Assembly (NCBI RefSeq): GCF_011077955.1
Contig: NZ_JAALBX010000012.1
Coordinates: 57,382-121,381 of the forward strand
DNA: 64,000 bases
From: Citrobacter freundii
GTDB lineage: Bacteria; Pseudomonadota; Gammaproteobacteria; Enterobacterales; Enterobacteriaceae
Direction: 5' to 3'
Each line of letters starts with the position of its first letter. The stretch's first letter is position 1. Under the pieces are notes generated by a model, which saw only the letters and a list, made by a program, of their open reading frames with translations, searched no databases and was not told the DNA's origin. The position numbers were made by a program, and so were the translations under genes. Below, one piece after another: positions 48,780-59,581 of this stretch.

Positions 48780-50212
48780 AATGGCTCCCTGTTACTGTTG
48801 CGCGCCGCTTCATATGCCGCGAGCGTGGCGATTCGCGCCTGTTTGTGTTCAACAATCGGTTGCGGGTAATCAAGCGTTACCCTGTGTTTCTGCGCCCAAA
48901 GCCATGGCTGATGCACCGCTTTACCGGGGATGGCCTTCAGTTCCGGTAGCCATTGGCGCACAAAGTCACCTTCTGGATCAAAGCGTTCACCCTGCGTCGT
49001 GGGATTGAATATGCGAAACCAGGGAGCCGCATCATGACCGGTGGACGCCACCCATTGCCAGCCGCCATTATTGGCGGCAAGCACGCCATCCACCAGTTGT
49101 GACATAAAATAACGCTCCCCGCGTCGCCAGTCGATCAGTAAGTCTTTTACCAAAAAGCTGCCGACAATCATCCGTAAACGATTATGCATCCATCCGGTTG
49201 TATTCATTTGACGCATGGCTGCATCCACAATGGGATAGCCGGTTTTGCCTTCACACCAGGCGGTGAAATGCGCTTCGTTATCACGCCATTGCACCCGGTC
49301 AGTCCAGGGAATAAAGGGCTTATAACGACACAAGCTGGGCCAGCTTGCGAGAATATGCAGATAAAATTCGCGCCAGATGAGTTCATTTAACCACACCGCA
49401 CCGGGGCCGCCTGAGAGCGCATCAGGGTGCTCACGCAGCAGGCGATGCAGACACTGACGCGGCGACAACACGCCAATAGCCAACCACGGCGAGAGGCGGC
49501 TGGTACCGTCAATGGCGGGATAGTCCCGGTCTTTATCATAGTTCGCCACCGGCGCCAGACAAAAATGCCGTAGGCGGCTCAACGCGGCGTCTTCCCCGAC
49601 AGGGAAGCGCTCCGCATCCAGTTCGTTTTGCGGATAATTGAACGGCGCAAACGGGGCGGGTGGTTCGATAGGTCCACCCGGCCGTACTTCCGGGGCGCGG
49701 ACGCACGCCGGCAACTCTTGAGATAACCGTTTGATGAAAGCGCGGCTGAAGGGCGTAAAAACTTTGTACATGTCGTGGTTGCCGGTGGTCACACTGCCGG
49801 GCGCGAGCAGCACATAATCATCAAACCCCTGGCAGACCAGCGTCTCGCCGAGCCGCTTTTCAACCGCGGCGTCACGCTTGCGTTCATTAAGCTCATACTG
49901 ATAGTTGTAAAACAGCGCGTCGACCTGCTGCTGGCGGCAAAAAGCCGCCAGCGTCTCCACCGAGGCCTCGAAGTCGTCCACTTCGCTCACCGTCAGCGGG
50001 ATGCCTTTTTGGGCCAGTGAGCGTTGCAGCGCACGCACATGGTCCTCTATCCACGCGGCCTGGCGAGGCGCCAGGTTGTGATCGCGCCACTGCTGCGGGG
50101 TAGCGATATAAATACCGATTACCCGTGCGTTGGGATCGCGGCAGGCTGCCGCCAAAGCAAGATTATCGTTCGCGCGCAGATCGGCGCGAAACCAGACCAG
50201 ATGAGTGGTCAT
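48776..50212 (-). CDS. phrB: Deoxyribodipyrimidine photolyase PhrB
   Basis: Light-dependent repair of cyclobutane pyrimidine dimers. 478 residues (E. coli 472). N-terminal antenna domain ~1-135 (HLVWFRADLRANDNLAL), C-terminal FAD domain ~200-470 with TSRLSPWLAIGVLSPRQC, GYPIVDAAMRQMNTTGWMHN and ANNGGWQWVASTG, the flavin and substrate pocket. The Trp electron-transfer residues near 306, 359 and 382 fall in conserved contexts. Lies 12 bp after ybgA, probably one transcript. Confidence 0.96.
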   Translation of the reverse strand: MTTHLVWFRADLRANDNLALAAACRDPNARVIGIYIATPQQWRDHNLAPRQAAWIEDHVRALQRSLAQKGIPLTVSEVDDFEASVETLAAFCRQQQVDALFYNYQYELNERKRDAAVEKRLGETLVCQGFDDYVLLAPGSVTTGNHDMYKVFTPFSRAFIKRLSQELPACVRAPEVRPGGPIEPPAPFAPFNYPQNELDAERFPVGEDAALSRLRHFCLAPVANYDKDRDYPAIDGTSRLSPWLAIGVLSPRQCLHRLLREHPDALSGGPGAVWLNELIWREFYLHILASWPSLCRYKPFIPWTDRVQWRDNEAHFTAWCEGKTGYPIVDAAMRQMNTTGWMHNRLRMIVGSFLVKDLLIDWRRGERYFMSQLVDGVLAANNGGWQWVASTGHDAAPWFRIFNPTTQGERFDPEGDFVRQWLPELKAIPGKAVHQPWLWAQKHRVTLDYPQPIVEHKQARIATLAAYEAARNSNREPL

Positions 50213-50224
50213 AACGCTCCTGAA

Positions 50225-51181
50225 TTAATGGCCATACCGCAGGCGCAGGGCCTCCGGGAAAGGATCAAAATAGCGCTGCTGTTCCAGATAGCCGTCCGGG
50301 TATTCCGCCAGATAATGTTTTAACAGCGTAACGGGCGCCAGTAACGGCTGAGTTCCCTGCCGATAGCGGTCGATTAATTCCGCCAGTTCCTGGCGTTGAC
50401 GCGTATTCAGATGAGGACGGAAATAGCCCTGGACGTGCATCAGCACATTGGTGTGATTGCGACGGGTCGCGTGGTGAGACAGCAGTGTCATCAGATGCTG
50501 ACGATAGGCGATGAAATAGTCTTCGAGAGATTCCCATTTATCAATGGAGGCGACAAACCGTCCCAGCTCCCGGTATTGCTGTTGAGAATGTGCCAGTAGC
50601 AGCAGCTTGTAGCGACTGTGAAAACCGATTAACGCACCGCGCGTAAGCCCTTGCGCCTTGAGTTGATTGAGTTCTTGCAGGGCGTAAATGCGCTCGACAA
50701 AGTTCTCGCGGATGGCCGGATCGTGCAGCCGTCCATCCTCTTCCACCGGCAGCCAGGGGAAGGTTTGCATCAGGATATCGGTGAAAATGCCGCGTCCGGC
50801 TTTACGGTTGTTTTTGCCATCCGCATCGTACACGCGCACCCGCTCCATACCGCAACTCGGGGATTTGGCGCAGACGATATAACCGCAAAGATGAGACAGC
50901 CGCTCGACGCGTTGATGGGAGAACGTCGCCATATCGGCGGTTAAATCCCCTTCGCGTTTATCGCTAAAGCGAAGCGAAATGGCCCCCTCTTCATCTTTTA
51001 CTAGTCGCAACGCAGGACGCGGCACCGGCAGACCTATGCCCATTTCCGGGCAAACTGGCTCAAAATGAACCCACGGGGCTAAATCTTCAACCGCGAATGC
51101 CAGGCGTTTATGACCCCCATCAAAACGCACGTTGTTTCCGGATAAACAGGCGCTGATACCAACCGGGATTTTCTCGTTCAT
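50225..51181 (-). CDS. ybgA: YbgA-type two-domain protein (DUF523 + DUF1722)
   Basis: 318 residues. N-terminal half (~1-150) is DUF523, the family of the thiouracil desulfurase TudS. The Cys that would hold a [4Fe-4S] cluster are in GISACLSGNNVRFDGGHKR (Cys12), FEPVCPEMGIGLPVPRP (Cys ~44) and CAKSPSCG (~103-109). The C-terminal half (~170-318) is DUF1722 (YKLLLLAHSQQQYRELG, HVQGYFRPHL, LLAPVTLLKHYL), which alone corresponds to the 169-residue E. coli K-12 YbgA as I recall it. The gene lies before phrB. Function is unproven; a sulfur- or nucleobase-related repair role is an inference. Confidence 0.88.
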   Translation of the reverse strand: MNEKIPVGISACLSGNNVRFDGGHKRLAFAVEDLAPWVHFEPVCPEMGIGLPVPRPALRLVKDEEGAISLRFSDKREGDLTADMATFSHQRVERLSHLCGYIVCAKSPSCGMERVRVYDADGKNNRKAGRGIFTDILMQTFPWLPVEEDGRLHDPAIRENFVERIYALQELNQLKAQGLTRGALIGFHSRYKLLLLAHSQQQYRELGRFVASIDKWESLEDYFIAYRQHLMTLLSHHATRRNHTNVLMHVQGYFRPHLNTRQRQELAELIDRYRQGTQPLLAPVTLLKHYLAEYPDGYLEQQRYFDPFPEALRLRYGH

Positions 51182-51252
51182 AGCTGCTCCTTACTGAGGC
51201 GTAAGGGTAGTGTAGCAATTTTGTCTCTGCCTTATCCTTAAGTTATAGACAT

Positions 51253-51284
51253 AAAAAAACCGCCGAACAGGCGGCGGTTTTTTT
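51253..51284 (-). terminator. ybfA terminator
   Basis: Minus strand AAAAAAACCGCCGCC-TGTTCGG-CGG followed by TTTTTTTAT, 12 bp after the ybfA stop. Confidence 0.9.
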
Positions 51285-51295
51285 AGGCGCGGCGA

Positions 51296-51502
51296 TTAAT
51301 AAAAATCGCAGGCGGCGGCTTCGGATTGTGCCATCCAAACCGGTTTATCACTGGTTTTCGACCAGACGCGATGCAGGTAGCTGTAAAAACGCGCGCGATC
51401 TTTCCAGAACAACATCACAGGCAGAGCAAGAACGCCTGCAACGATGACCAGGGCGCGACGCAGGAAGACCTGATGCGCAGGATATTTTTTGTATAGTGAC
51501 AT
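51296..51502 (-). CDS. ybfA: YbfA, small membrane-associated protein
   Basis: 68 residues from ATG 51502 behind GGGGAGAAACTT; twelve open codons upstream are ignored. One hydrophobic helix ([16 protein letters not shown], ~18-34), then a strongly conserved basic segment [22 protein letters not shown]. coli YbfA has the same length and sits at the same place beside kdp. Function unknown. Confidence 0.9.
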   Translation of the reverse strand: MSLYKKYPAHQVFLRRALVIVAGVLALPVMLFWKDRARFYSYLHRVWSKTSDKPVWMAQSEAAACDFY

Positions 51503-51804
51503 AAGTTTCTCCCCTTTTAGCTGTCCGGTAATCGTCACCGGGAAATGGTATCTGGCGAAAATATTACCTCTTTGCGTGTAATTTTACTACTCATCCGACC
51601 ACTGAAAACAGCAAAAAACGGGATCTTTACATTTCCGCCCGTAATTAAGTTACACAACAGTTAAATTTTTACTAACCATTAGTTAAATAATGGTCTTTCT
51701 GATTTTTATACTTTTTTTACACCCACCGGCCCGGTTTTTTACAACATCTTTTCACGCCGATTTTTACGCTTACAGCATTCCTGTTTCCCCAATGGAGGTG
51801 GATC
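51503..51804. promoter_or_regulatory. ybfA/kdp divergent regulatory region
   Basis: 302 bp. The right part carries the KdpE-type T-rich site (51702-51733) and a kdpF ribosome-binding site (GGAGG). The left part should hold the ybfA promoter. Strongly AT-rich in between (TTAAATTTTTACTAACC...). Confidence 0.7.
51702..51733 (+). promoter_or_regulatory. KdpE binding site upstream of kdpFABC
   Basis: ATTTTTATACTTTTTTTACA followed by CCCACCGGCCCG is nearly the KdpE operator of E. coli (T-rich block, then CCCCGCCCG). Located 72-103 bp upstream of kdpF. Confidence 0.85.
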
Positions 51805-51894
51805 GTGAGTGCAGGTGTTATCGCCGGCGTGGTGCTGGTATTTCTGTTAATCGGCTATTTGATTTATGCCCTGATTAACGCGGAGGCATTTTGA
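51805..51894 (+). CDS. kdpF: KdpF, small subunit of the K+-transporting ATPase
   Basis: 29 residues (start [10 protein letters not shown], end LINAEAF), a single transmembrane helix that stabilises KdpFABC. GTG start behind ATGGAGGTGGATC. Its TGA overlaps the kdpA ATG by one base (TGATG). Too short for most gene tracks; length equals E. coli KdpF. Confidence 0.95.
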   Translation: MSAGVIAGVVLVFLLIGYLIYALINAEAF

Positions 51895-53570
51895 TGGCTT
51901 CCAGCGCGTTTTTACTGATTGCCGGTTTTCTCGTCACGCTACTGGTGCTGGCGAAACCGTTATCCACGTTCCTGGCCACCCTTATCGACGGGCAACCATT
52001 GCCGGTGATGGGCCGGGTGGAATCGGCTCTGTGGGCGCTTAGCGGCGTTCGTGATGAGGAGATGAACTGGCGGCAATATTTAGTCGCCATTTTGCTGTTT
52101 AACCTGGCAGGGTTGCTAGTGCTGTTTGTGCTGCTGATGACGCAGGGCCATTTGCCGCTCAACCCGCAACATTTTCCGGGAATGAGCTGGGATTTAGCGC
52201 TGAATACCGCGGTGAGCTTCGTCACCAATACCAACTGGCAGGCTTACGCCGGGGAAAGCTCGTTAAGCTACTTAAGCCAGATGGCCGGGCTGACGGTGCA
52301 AAACTTTCTTTCTGCCGCCAGTGGCATTGCGGTCGTGTTTGCCCTGATCCGCGCCTTCTCACGCCACTCAACGACGCAGCTTGGCAACGCCTGGCAGGAT
52401 CTTACCCGCATCACGCTGTGGGTGCTGTTGCCGCTTTCCATCGTGTTGGCGCTGTTTTTTATGCAGCAGGGCGTTATCCAGAATTTTTCCCCGTACCTCT
52501 CTATGACTTCGCTTGAAGGCGTACCGCATGTGTTGCCGATGGGGCCGGTTGCGTCTCAGGAGGCGATCAAACTGCTTGGCACCAACGGCGGCGGCTTCTT
52601 TAACGCCAATTCATCCCATCCGTTTGAGAACCCCACCGCGCTGACTAACTTTGTGCAGATGCTGGCGATTTTCGTGATCCCGGCAGCGCTGTGCCTGGCG
52701 TTCGGCGAGGCCGTAGGAGATCGTCGTCAGGGCCGCGCCATTCTCTGGACCATGACCATTATCTTCGTGGTGTGCGCCGCGGTCGTAATGTGGGCGGAAA
52801 CGCGCGGCAATCCACATTTTATGGCGCTCGGCGCCGACAGCGCCATCAACATGGAAGGCAAAGAGAGCCGCTTTGGCATTCTCGCCAGCAGCCTTTATGC
52901 CGTCGTCACCACGGCAGCCTCCTGCGGTGCGGTCAATGCCATGCATGACTCGCTGACCGCGCTTGGCGGCCTGGTGCCGCTTTGGTTGATGCAGATAGGC
53001 GAAGTGGTCTTCGGCGGCGTGGGATCAGGGCTGTACGGCATGCTGCTGTTTGTGCTGCTGGCGGTCTTTATCGCCGGGCTGATGATTGGCCGCACGCCGG
53101 AGTATCTGGGCAAAAAAATCGACGTGCCGGAGATGAAACTCACCGCGCTTGCGATTCTGGTGACGCCGGCTCTGGTGCTGCTCGGCACCGCGCTTGCGAT
53201 GATGACCGATGCCGGACGCAGCGCCATGCTCAACCCCGGCCCGCACGGATTTAGCGAAGTGCTGTACGCCGTGTCATCTGCCGCGAATAACAACGGCAGC
53301 GCCTTTGCCGGACTCAGCGCCAACACCCCGTTCTGGAACGTGTTGCTCGCTGCCTGCATGTGGCTTGGCCGCTTTCTGGTGATCATGCTGGTGATGGCGA
53401 TTGCCGGTTCGCTGGTGGAGAAAAACTCCCAACCCGCCACCGTTGGCACCCTGCCTACCCAGGGCGCGTTATTTATCGGTTTGTTGACCGGCACCGTGTT
53501 GCTGGTTGGCGCACTGACCTTTATTCCTGCCCTGGCCCTTGGCCCGGTTGCAGATCACTTTATTCATTAA
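51894..53570 (+). CDS. kdpA: KdpA, K+-channel-like subunit of Kdp ATPase
   Basis: 558 residues (E. coli 557) with about ten membrane helices and four SKT-type M1-P-M2 repeats. The selectivity-filter loops include [38 protein letters not shown] and [11 protein letters not shown], which give high K+ affinity. ATG 51894 is used; the TTG one codon earlier lies in the kdpF stop. Expressed under K+ limitation. Confidence 0.97.
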   Translation: MASSAFLLIAGFLVTLLVLAKPLSTFLATLIDGQPLPVMGRVESALWALSGVRDEEMNWRQYLVAILLFNLAGLLVLFVLLMTQGHLPLNPQHFPGMSWDLALNTAVSFVTNTNWQAYAGESSLSYLSQMAGLTVQNFLSAASGIAVVFALIRAFSRHSTTQLGNAWQDLTRITLWVLLPLSIVLALFFMQQGVIQNFSPYLSMTSLEGVPHVLPMGPVASQEAIKLLGTNGGGFFNANSSHPFENPTALTNFVQMLAIFVIPAALCLAFGEAVGDRRQGRAILWTMTIIFVVCAAVVMWAETRGNPHFMALGADSAINMEGKESRFGILASSLYAVVTTAASCGAVNAMHDSLTALGGLVPLWLMQIGEVVFGGVGSGLYGMLLFVLLAVFIAGLMIGRTPEYLGKKIDVPEMKLTALAILVTPALVLLGTALAMMTDAGRSAMLNPGPHGFSEVLYAVSSAANNNGSAFAGLSANTPFWNVLLAACMWLGRFLVIMLVMAIAGSLVEKNSQPATVGTLPTQGALFIGLLTGTVLLVGALTFIPALALGPVADHFIH

Positions 53571-53588
53571 TCTTGCGGAGAGCGATTC

Positions 53589-55637
53589 ATGAGTCGTAAG
53601 ACGCTGGCCCTGTTCGATAGCGCACTGCTTCGCCAGGCCATGATTGACGCCGTTATCAAGCTTAACCCGCGTGCGCAGTGGCGCAATCCGGTGATGTTTA
53701 TCGTCTGGCTCGGTAGCCTGTTAACCACGGGTCTGGCTGTCGCGATGGCGGCGGGCATGCTTCAGGGAAATGCGGGATTTACCGGGGTCATTAGCCTGTG
53801 GCTGTGGTTTACCGTGCTGTTTGCAAACGTCGCGGAAGCGCTTGCTGAAGGCCGCAGTAAAGCCCAGGCCAACAGCCTTAAAGGGGTACAAAAAACCGCG
53901 TGGGCCCGTAAACTTCGCGCCCCGCGCCATGACGCCGAGCGGGATAAAGTGCCTGCCTCTGACCTGCGTAAAGGCGATCTGGTGTATGTGGAAGCCGGTG
54001 ACATTATCCCCTGCGACGGTGAAGTGATTGAGGGCGGCGCATCGGTTGACGAGAGCGCCATTACCGGTGAATCCGCCCCGGTTATTCGCGAATCCGGCGG
54101 GGACTTCGCCTCAGTAACCGGCGGCACGCGCATTCTGTCTGACTGGCTGGTCATCGAGTGCAGCGTCAATCCTGGGGAAACCTTCCTTGATCGCATGGTC
54201 GCCATGGTGGAAGGCGCCCAGCGGCGTAAAACCCCCAATGAAATTGCGCTGACCATTCTGCTGGTGGCCCTGACGCTGGTATTTTTACTCGCCACCGCCA
54301 CGCTTTGGCCTTTCTCAGCCTGGGCCGGTCACGCTGTGAGCGTGACTGTGCTGGTGGCCCTGCTGGTCTGCCTGATCCCGACCACCATTGGCGGGTTGCT
54401 GTCGGCGATTGGCGTCGCCGGGATGAGCCGGATGCTGGGCGCGAATGTCATTGCCACCAGCGGGCGCGCGGTAGAAGCGGCAGGCGATGTGGATGTGCTG
54501 TTGCTGGATAAAACCGGCACCATCACGTTAGGAAACCGTCAGGCGTCGGCTTTTCTCCCGGCCCCCGGCGTTGAAGAAAGCGAGCTGGCCGACGCCGCAC
54601 AACTGGCGTCACTGGCGGACGAAACGCCGGAAGGCCGCAGCATTATGATCCTCGCCAAACAGCGCTTCAATTTGCGCGAGCGGGATATGCAATCGCTTCA
54701 GGCCACCTTCGTGCCCTTTACCGCGCAAACCCGTATGAGCGGCATTAACCTACAGGAACGCATGATCCGTAAAGGCTCGGTGGATGCGGTTCGCCGCCAC
54801 GTCGACGTCAACGGCGGGCAGTTTCCCGCCGCGGTTGACGGGCTTGTTGAGAATGTCGCGCGCAACGGCGGAACGCCACTGGTGGTGGCGGAAAATGCCC
54901 GGGTATTAGGCGTGATTGCGCTTAAAGATATCGTCAAAGGCGGGATTAAAGAGCGTTTCGCTGAGCTTCGTAAAATGGGCATCAAAACGGTCATGATCAC
55001 CGGGGATAACCGGCTGACTGCCGCCGCAATCGCCGCCGAAGCGGGTGTGGATGATTTTCTCGCGGAAGCAACGCCTGAAGCCAAACTGTCGCTTATTCGC
55101 CAGTACCAAAGCCAGGGGCGGCTGGTGGCCATGACCGGCGATGGCACGAACGACGCCCCGGCGCTGGCGCAGGCGGATGTCGCCGTCGCCATGAACTCTG
55201 GTACTCAGGCGGCAAAAGAAGCAGGCAATATGGTGGATCTGGACTCCAACCCCACCAAGCTGATTGAAGTGGTACATATCGGTAAACAGATGTTGATGAC
55301 CCGCGGATCGCTGACCACGTTCAGTATCGCCAACGACGTCGCCAAGTATTTCGCGATTATTCCGGCGGCCTTTGCGGTGACGTACCCGCAGCTTAACGCG
55401 CTGAACGTGATGCACCTTCACTCGCCCTCGTCAGCCATTCTGAGCGCGGTAATTTTCAATGCGTTGATCATCATTTTTCTCATTCCACTGGCGTTGAAGG
55501 GCGTGAGTTACAAACCGCTTAGCGCCGCCGCGATGCTGCGCCGCAATTTATGGGTTTACGGTCTGGGCGGATTGCTGGCGCCCTTTGTCGGTATCAAGGT
55601 CATCGACCTGTTGTTGTCGCTTTCAGGCCTGGTTTAA
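53589..55637 (+). CDS. kdpB: KdpB, P-type ATPase subunit
   Basis: 682 residues, E. coli length. The phosphorylated Asp307 is in [12 protein letters not shown]. The actuator TGE motif is in [11 protein letters not shown] (~159-163), the nucleotide domain KGS motif in [10 protein letters not shown] (~394), and the hinge in [18 protein letters not shown] (~513-530). Couples ATP hydrolysis to KdpA. All P-type elements are intact. Confidence 0.98.
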   Translation: MSRKTLALFDSALLRQAMIDAVIKLNPRAQWRNPVMFIVWLGSLLTTGLAVAMAAGMLQGNAGFTGVISLWLWFTVLFANVAEALAEGRSKAQANSLKGVQKTAWARKLRAPRHDAERDKVPASDLRKGDLVYVEAGDIIPCDGEVIEGGASVDESAITGESAPVIRESGGDFASVTGGTRILSDWLVIECSVNPGETFLDRMVAMVEGAQRRKTPNEIALTILLVALTLVFLLATATLWPFSAWAGHAVSVTVLVALLVCLIPTTIGGLLSAIGVAGMSRMLGANVIATSGRAVEAAGDVDVLLLDKTGTITLGNRQASAFLPAPGVEESELADAAQLASLADETPEGRSIMILAKQRFNLRERDMQSLQATFVPFTAQTRMSGINLQERMIRKGSVDAVRRHVDVNGGQFPAAVDGLVENVARNGGTPLVVAENARVLGVIALKDIVKGGIKERFAELRKMGIKTVMITGDNRLTAAAIAAEAGVDDFLAEATPEAKLSLIRQYQSQGRLVAMTGDGTNDAPALAQADVAVAMNSGTQAAKEAGNMVDLDSNPTKLIEVVHIGKQMLMTRGSLTTFSIANDVAKYFAIIPAAFAVTYPQLNALNVMHLHSPSSAILSAVIFNALIIIFLIPLALKGVSYKPLSAAAMLRRNLWVYGLGGLLAPFVGIKVIDLLLSLSGLV

Positions 55638-55647
55638 GGAGCTAACT

Positions 55648-56220
55648 ATGTCAATGTTACGTCCGGGTATCGTTTTATTACTGTTACTGACGCTTCTTAC
55701 CGGCGGCGTTTACCCTTTGGTGACAACATTGCTGGGACAATGGTGGTTTGCGGACAAAACCGCGGGCTCGCTGATTTATCAGCATGACGCGCTGCGCGGC
55801 TCCCGGTTGATAGGTCAGGATTTCACCAGGCCTGGATATTTTCAGGGCCGCCCTTCTGCCAGCGCAGAAACGCCCTATAATCCTGAGGCATCGGGGGGCA
55901 GCAACCTGGCCGCCAGTAACCCGGAGCTGGATAAACGGGTTGCCGCGCGCGTTGCAGCACTGCGCGCGGCTAATCCGAACGCCAGCCCGGCGGTGCCGGT
56001 GGATCTGGTGACGGCATCCGCGAGCGGCCTGGATTACGGGATATCGCCTGAGGCGGCAAACTGGCAAATCCCCCGCGTCGCCGCGGCGCGTAATCTGAGC
56101 GCGGAAAGCATCGCCCGGCTGGTAGAGGCGCATACCGCTACCCCGCTGGTCGGTTTTATCGGCAAACCGGTTGTTAACGTACTGGAACTTAACCTGGCGC
56201 TGGATGCGAATAAGGACTGA
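55648..56220 (+). CDS. kdpC: KdpC, assembly/affinity subunit of Kdp ATPase
   Basis: 190 residues from ATG 55648 behind AAGGAGCTAACT; the frame is also open for 21 codons inside kdpB and this part is rejected. One N-terminal membrane helix (~7-27: [18 protein letters not shown]), then a periplasmic domain with [20 protein letters not shown] and the C-terminal [11 protein letters not shown]. Raises ATP affinity in the E. coli complex. Confidence 0.96.
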   Translation: MSMLRPGIVLLLLLTLLTGGVYPLVTTLLGQWWFADKTAGSLIYQHDALRGSRLIGQDFTRPGYFQGRPSASAETPYNPEASGGSNLAASNPELDKRVAARVAALRAANPNASPAVPVDLVTASASGLDYGISPEAANWQIPRVAAARNLSAESIARLVEAHTATPLVGFIGKPVVNVLELNLALDANKD

Positions 56221-56222
56221 AG

Positions 56223-58907
56223 ATGACTGAGGAGCCGTCGCGCCCTAACCCCGATCGCCTGTTGGCCCAGGCCCGTGGGCATCATCGCGGCAAACTGAAA
56301 ATTTTCTTCGGCGCGTGCGCGGGAGTGGGTAAAACCTACGCGATGTTGACCGAAGCGCGGCGGCTGCACGCCCAGGGGCTGGATGTGCTGGTGGGCGTGG
56401 TGGAAACCCATGGTCGTCAGGAAACTGCCGCGCTGGTCGATGGATTACCGGCGCTGCCGTTAAAGCGTATCGGGCATCGTGGGCGAATTGTCCCGGAATT
56501 CGATCTGGATGGCGCGCTGGCGCGCCATCCAGCCCTGATACTGATGGATGAACTGGCCCACAGCAACGCGCCTGGGTCGCGTCATCCCAAGCGCTGGCAG
56601 GATGTGGAAGAACTGCTGGCTGCGGGCATTGATGTTTTTACGACCGTCAACGTTCAGCATCTGGAAAGTCTTAACGATGTGGTGGGCGGCGTGACCGGCA
56701 TTCAGGTGCGTGAAACCGTCCCCGATCCCATTTTCGACGCCGCCGATGACGTGGTGCTGGTGGATTTACCGGCAGACGATCTGCGCCAGCGGCTGCATGA
56801 AGGGAAAGTCTATATTGCAGGCCAGGCGGAGCGCGCTATTGAGCACTTCTTTCGCAAAGGCAACCTTATCGCCCTGCGCGAACTGGCGCTGCGCCGTACC
56901 GCAGACCGGGTGGACGACCAGATGCGCGCCTGGCGCGAGAACCCCGGTGAGGAGAAAGTCTGGCATACGCGCGATGCGATTTTATTGTGTATCGGACGCG
57001 GGCGCGGCAATGAAAAGCTGGTGCGTACCGCCGCCCGGCTTGCCGCCAGGCTTGGTAGCGTCTGGCACGCGGTGTATGTCGAAACCTCGCGCCTGCACCG
57101 TTTACCCGAAGGCGAACGCCGTGCCATTTTGCAGGCCCTGAGCCTCGCACAGGAGTTAGGCGCGCAAACTGCAACGCTTGCCGAATCCGCAGAAGAAAAA
57201 GCCGTCGCGCGTTACGCCCGGGAACATAATCTTGGCAAAATCGTTATTGGCCGCCGTCCAGGCCGCCGGTTCTGGCGCGACACGTTTGCCGATCGCCTTA
57301 ACCGGTACGCGCCCGATCTGGATGTGCTGGTCGTCGCGCTTGAAGATACCCCTCCCCCACAGCCTGCAAAACCCGATGACAGCCGAAACTTCAGCGATCG
57401 TTTTCGCGTCCAGCTAAAAGGCTGCGCGGTGGCAGTGGCGCTTTGTGCGCTGATAACCTTGCTGGCAAGCCAGTGGCTTATCGCCTTTGAAGCAGCGAAT
57501 CTGGTGATGCTCTATTTATTGGGCGTGGTGATCGTGGCGCTGTTTTATGGCCGCTGGCCGTCGGTGCTGGCGACTGTTATCAACGTGCTGAGCTTCGATC
57601 TGTTCTTTGTTAATCCGCGCGGCACCCTGGCCGTGTCGGATATGCAGTATTTGCTTACCTTCGGCGTGATGCTCACCGTGGGACTGGTGATTGGTAATCT
57701 CACCGCCGGGGTACGTTACCAGGCGCGCGTCGCTCGTTATCGGGAACAGCGCACCCGTTCGCTGTATGAACTGTCCAAATCCCTGGCGGTCGGTCGCACG
57801 CCTCAGGATATCGCCGCCACCAGCAGTCAGTTTATCGACGCGACGTTTTTCGCCCGCAGCCAGATGCTACTCCCTGATGACAGCGGCGCACTACAGCCAC
57901 AACCGGACCCGAGCGTAACGCCGTTCTGGGACGCCGCCATTGCTCGCTGGAGTTTTGATAACGGCCAGCCCGCAGGCGCAGGCACCGATACGCTCCCCGG
58001 CGTCCCCTTTCAAATCGTGCCGCTGCGAACGGCGGGTAAAACCGTCGGGCTGGTTATCGTTGAACCCGCCAATTTGCGGCTGTTGATGATCCCGGAACAA
58101 CAGCGTTTGCTGGAAACCTTTACCTTGCTGGCGGCGAATGCGCTGGAGCGGCTATCGCTGACCCGCAGCGAAGAGCAAGCGCGGCTTACCAGCGAACGCG
58201 AACAGCTGCGTAATTCCCTGCTGGCGGCGCTCTCCCACGATTTACGCACGCCACTGACGGTGCTGTTCGGTCAGGCGGAGATTTTAACGCTCGATCTTGC
58301 TAATGAAGGTTCGCGCCATGCAAGCCAGGCGAATGAAATCCGCCAGCATGTGCTCAATACCACGCGCCTGGTTAATAATCTTCTTGATATGGCGCGCATA
58401 CAATCCGGCGGGTTTAATTTGCAACGTGAATGGCTGACGCTTGAAGAAGTGGTCGGCAGCGCGTTGAAAATGCTCGAACCCGGCCTGTTTGGCCGGAAAA
58501 TCGAACTGGATATTCCCGACCCATTGCAGCTTATCTATGTTGACGGGCCGTTATTCGAGCGCGTACTGATTAACCTTTTGGAAAACGCGGTTAAATATGC
58601 CGGCAATCAGGCGCGAATAGGCATTCGTAGTCAGGTACACTCAGCGCGGTTAGAGATTGAAGTCTGGGATACCGGCCCCGGCATTCCCCGTGGTCAAGAA
58701 CAGGCGATTTTTGATAAATTCTCGCGCGGGACGAAAGAGTCGGCGATCCCGGGCGTAGGATTGGGGCTTGCGATATGCCAGGCGATTGTTGAAGTCCATG
58801 AAGGGAAAATTTATGCCGGTAATCGCCCTGAAGGCGGCGCCAGTTTTCATATCCAGCTACCCTTACCCACACCGCCGGATTTAGCGGACATGCATGAGGT
58901 TATGTGA
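56223..58907 (+). CDS. kdpD: Sensor histidine kinase KdpD
   Basis: 894 residues, the E. coli length. N-terminal KdpD domain with Walker A FGACAGVGKTYAML (29-42) and DELAHSN Walker B (~103). Universal-stress-like domain ~250-375. Four membrane helices ~400-500, then a GAF-like domain and the kinase with His672 in ALSHDLRTPLTVL, N box LLENAVKYA and DTGPGIPRG. Senses low external K+ and high internal ionic strength and phosphorylates KdpE. Starts 2 bp after kdpC. Confidence 0.97.
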   Translation: MTEEPSRPNPDRLLAQARGHHRGKLKIFFGACAGVGKTYAMLTEARRLHAQGLDVLVGVVETHGRQETAALVDGLPALPLKRIGHRGRIVPEFDLDGALARHPALILMDELAHSNAPGSRHPKRWQDVEELLAAGIDVFTTVNVQHLESLNDVVGGVTGIQVRETVPDPIFDAADDVVLVDLPADDLRQRLHEGKVYIAGQAERAIEHFFRKGNLIALRELALRRTADRVDDQMRAWRENPGEEKVWHTRDAILLCIGRGRGNEKLVRTAARLAARLGSVWHAVYVETSRLHRLPEGERRAILQALSLAQELGAQTATLAESAEEKAVARYAREHNLGKIVIGRRPGRRFWRDTFADRLNRYAPDLDVLVVALEDTPPPQPAKPDDSRNFSDRFRVQLKGCAVAVALCALITLLASQWLIAFEAANLVMLYLLGVVIVALFYGRWPSVLATVINVLSFDLFFVNPRGTLAVSDMQYLLTFGVMLTVGLVIGNLTAGVRYQARVARYREQRTRSLYELSKSLAVGRTPQDIAATSSQFIDATFFARSQMLLPDDSGALQPQPDPSVTPFWDAAIARWSFDNGQPAGAGTDTLPGVPFQIVPLRTAGKTVGLVIVEPANLRLLMIPEQQRLLETFTLLAANALERLSLTRSEEQARLTSEREQLRNSLLAALSHDLRTPLTVLFGQAEILTLDLANEGSRHASQANEIRQHVLNTTRLVNNLLDMARIQSGGFNLQREWLTLEEVVGSALKMLEPGLFGRKIELDIPDPLQLIYVDGPLFERVLINLLENAVKYAGNQARIGIRSQVHSARLEIEVWDTGPGIPRGQEQAIFDKFSRGTKESAIPGVGLGLAICQAIVEVHEGKIYAGNRPEGGASFHIQLPLPTPPDLADMHEVM

Positions 58908-59581
58908 CGAACGTACTGATTATCGAAGATGAAAAGGAGATCCGTCGCTTTCTGCGCACCGCGCTGGAAGCTGATGGGCTGCGCGTGTATGACGCGGAGA
59001 CGCTTCAACGCGGGCTTATCGATGCGGCAACGCGAAAGCCCGATCTGGTCATTCTCGATCTTGGCCTGCCTGACGGCGACGGCATCAGCTTTATTCACGA
59101 ATTCAGGCAGTGGAGCCAGGCACCTGTAATTGTGCTGTCGGCACGTAGCGAGGAGATCGATAAAATCACCGCGCTGGATGCCGGCGCTGATGATTATCTC
59201 AGCAAGCCTTTCGGCATTGGTGAGTTGCAGGCGCGGCTTCGCGTGGCGTTGCGCCGTCAGTCATCTCAACCCGAAGGGGAAACGGTGTGGCAGTTTTCAG
59301 GTATAACGGTCGATATCCCGGCACGGCGTATTACCCGTGACGGCGAGGAAATCCATCTCACCCCCATTGAGTTTCGCCTGCTCGCTTTTTTGCTTAATCA
59401 TCAGGGAAAAGTGCTCACCCAACGCCAGCTGTTAAATCAGGTATGGGGACCAAACGCCGTGGAACACAGCCATTATCTACGTATTTACATGGGCCATCTG
59501 CGTCAAAAACTCGAAATTGACCCGGCTCGCCCCCGGCATTTGTTAACAGAAACCGGAATTGGCTATCGTTTTATGCTCTGA
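58904..59581 (+). CDS. kdpE: Response regulator KdpE
   Basis: 225 residues from GTG 58904, which overlaps the kdpD stop (GTGA). OmpR/PhoB type: receiver domain with Asp52 phosphorylated (LVILDLGLPDGDG), acidic pocket IIEDE (6-10) and Lys101 in LSKPFGIGEL. Winged helix ~130-225 (LTPIEFRLLAFLLNHQGK, then YLRIYMGHLRQKLE). Activates kdpFABC through the T-rich site at 51702-51733. Confidence 0.97.
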   Translation: MTNVLIIEDEKEIRRFLRTALEADGLRVYDAETLQRGLIDAATRKPDLVILDLGLPDGDGISFIHEFRQWSQAPVIVLSARSEEIDKITALDAGADDYLSKPFGIGELQARLRVALRRQSSQPEGETVWQFSGITVDIPARRITRDGEEIHLTPIEFRLLAFLLNHQGKVLTQRQLLNQVWGPNAVEHSHYLRIYMGHLRQKLEIDPARPRHLLTETGIGYRFML

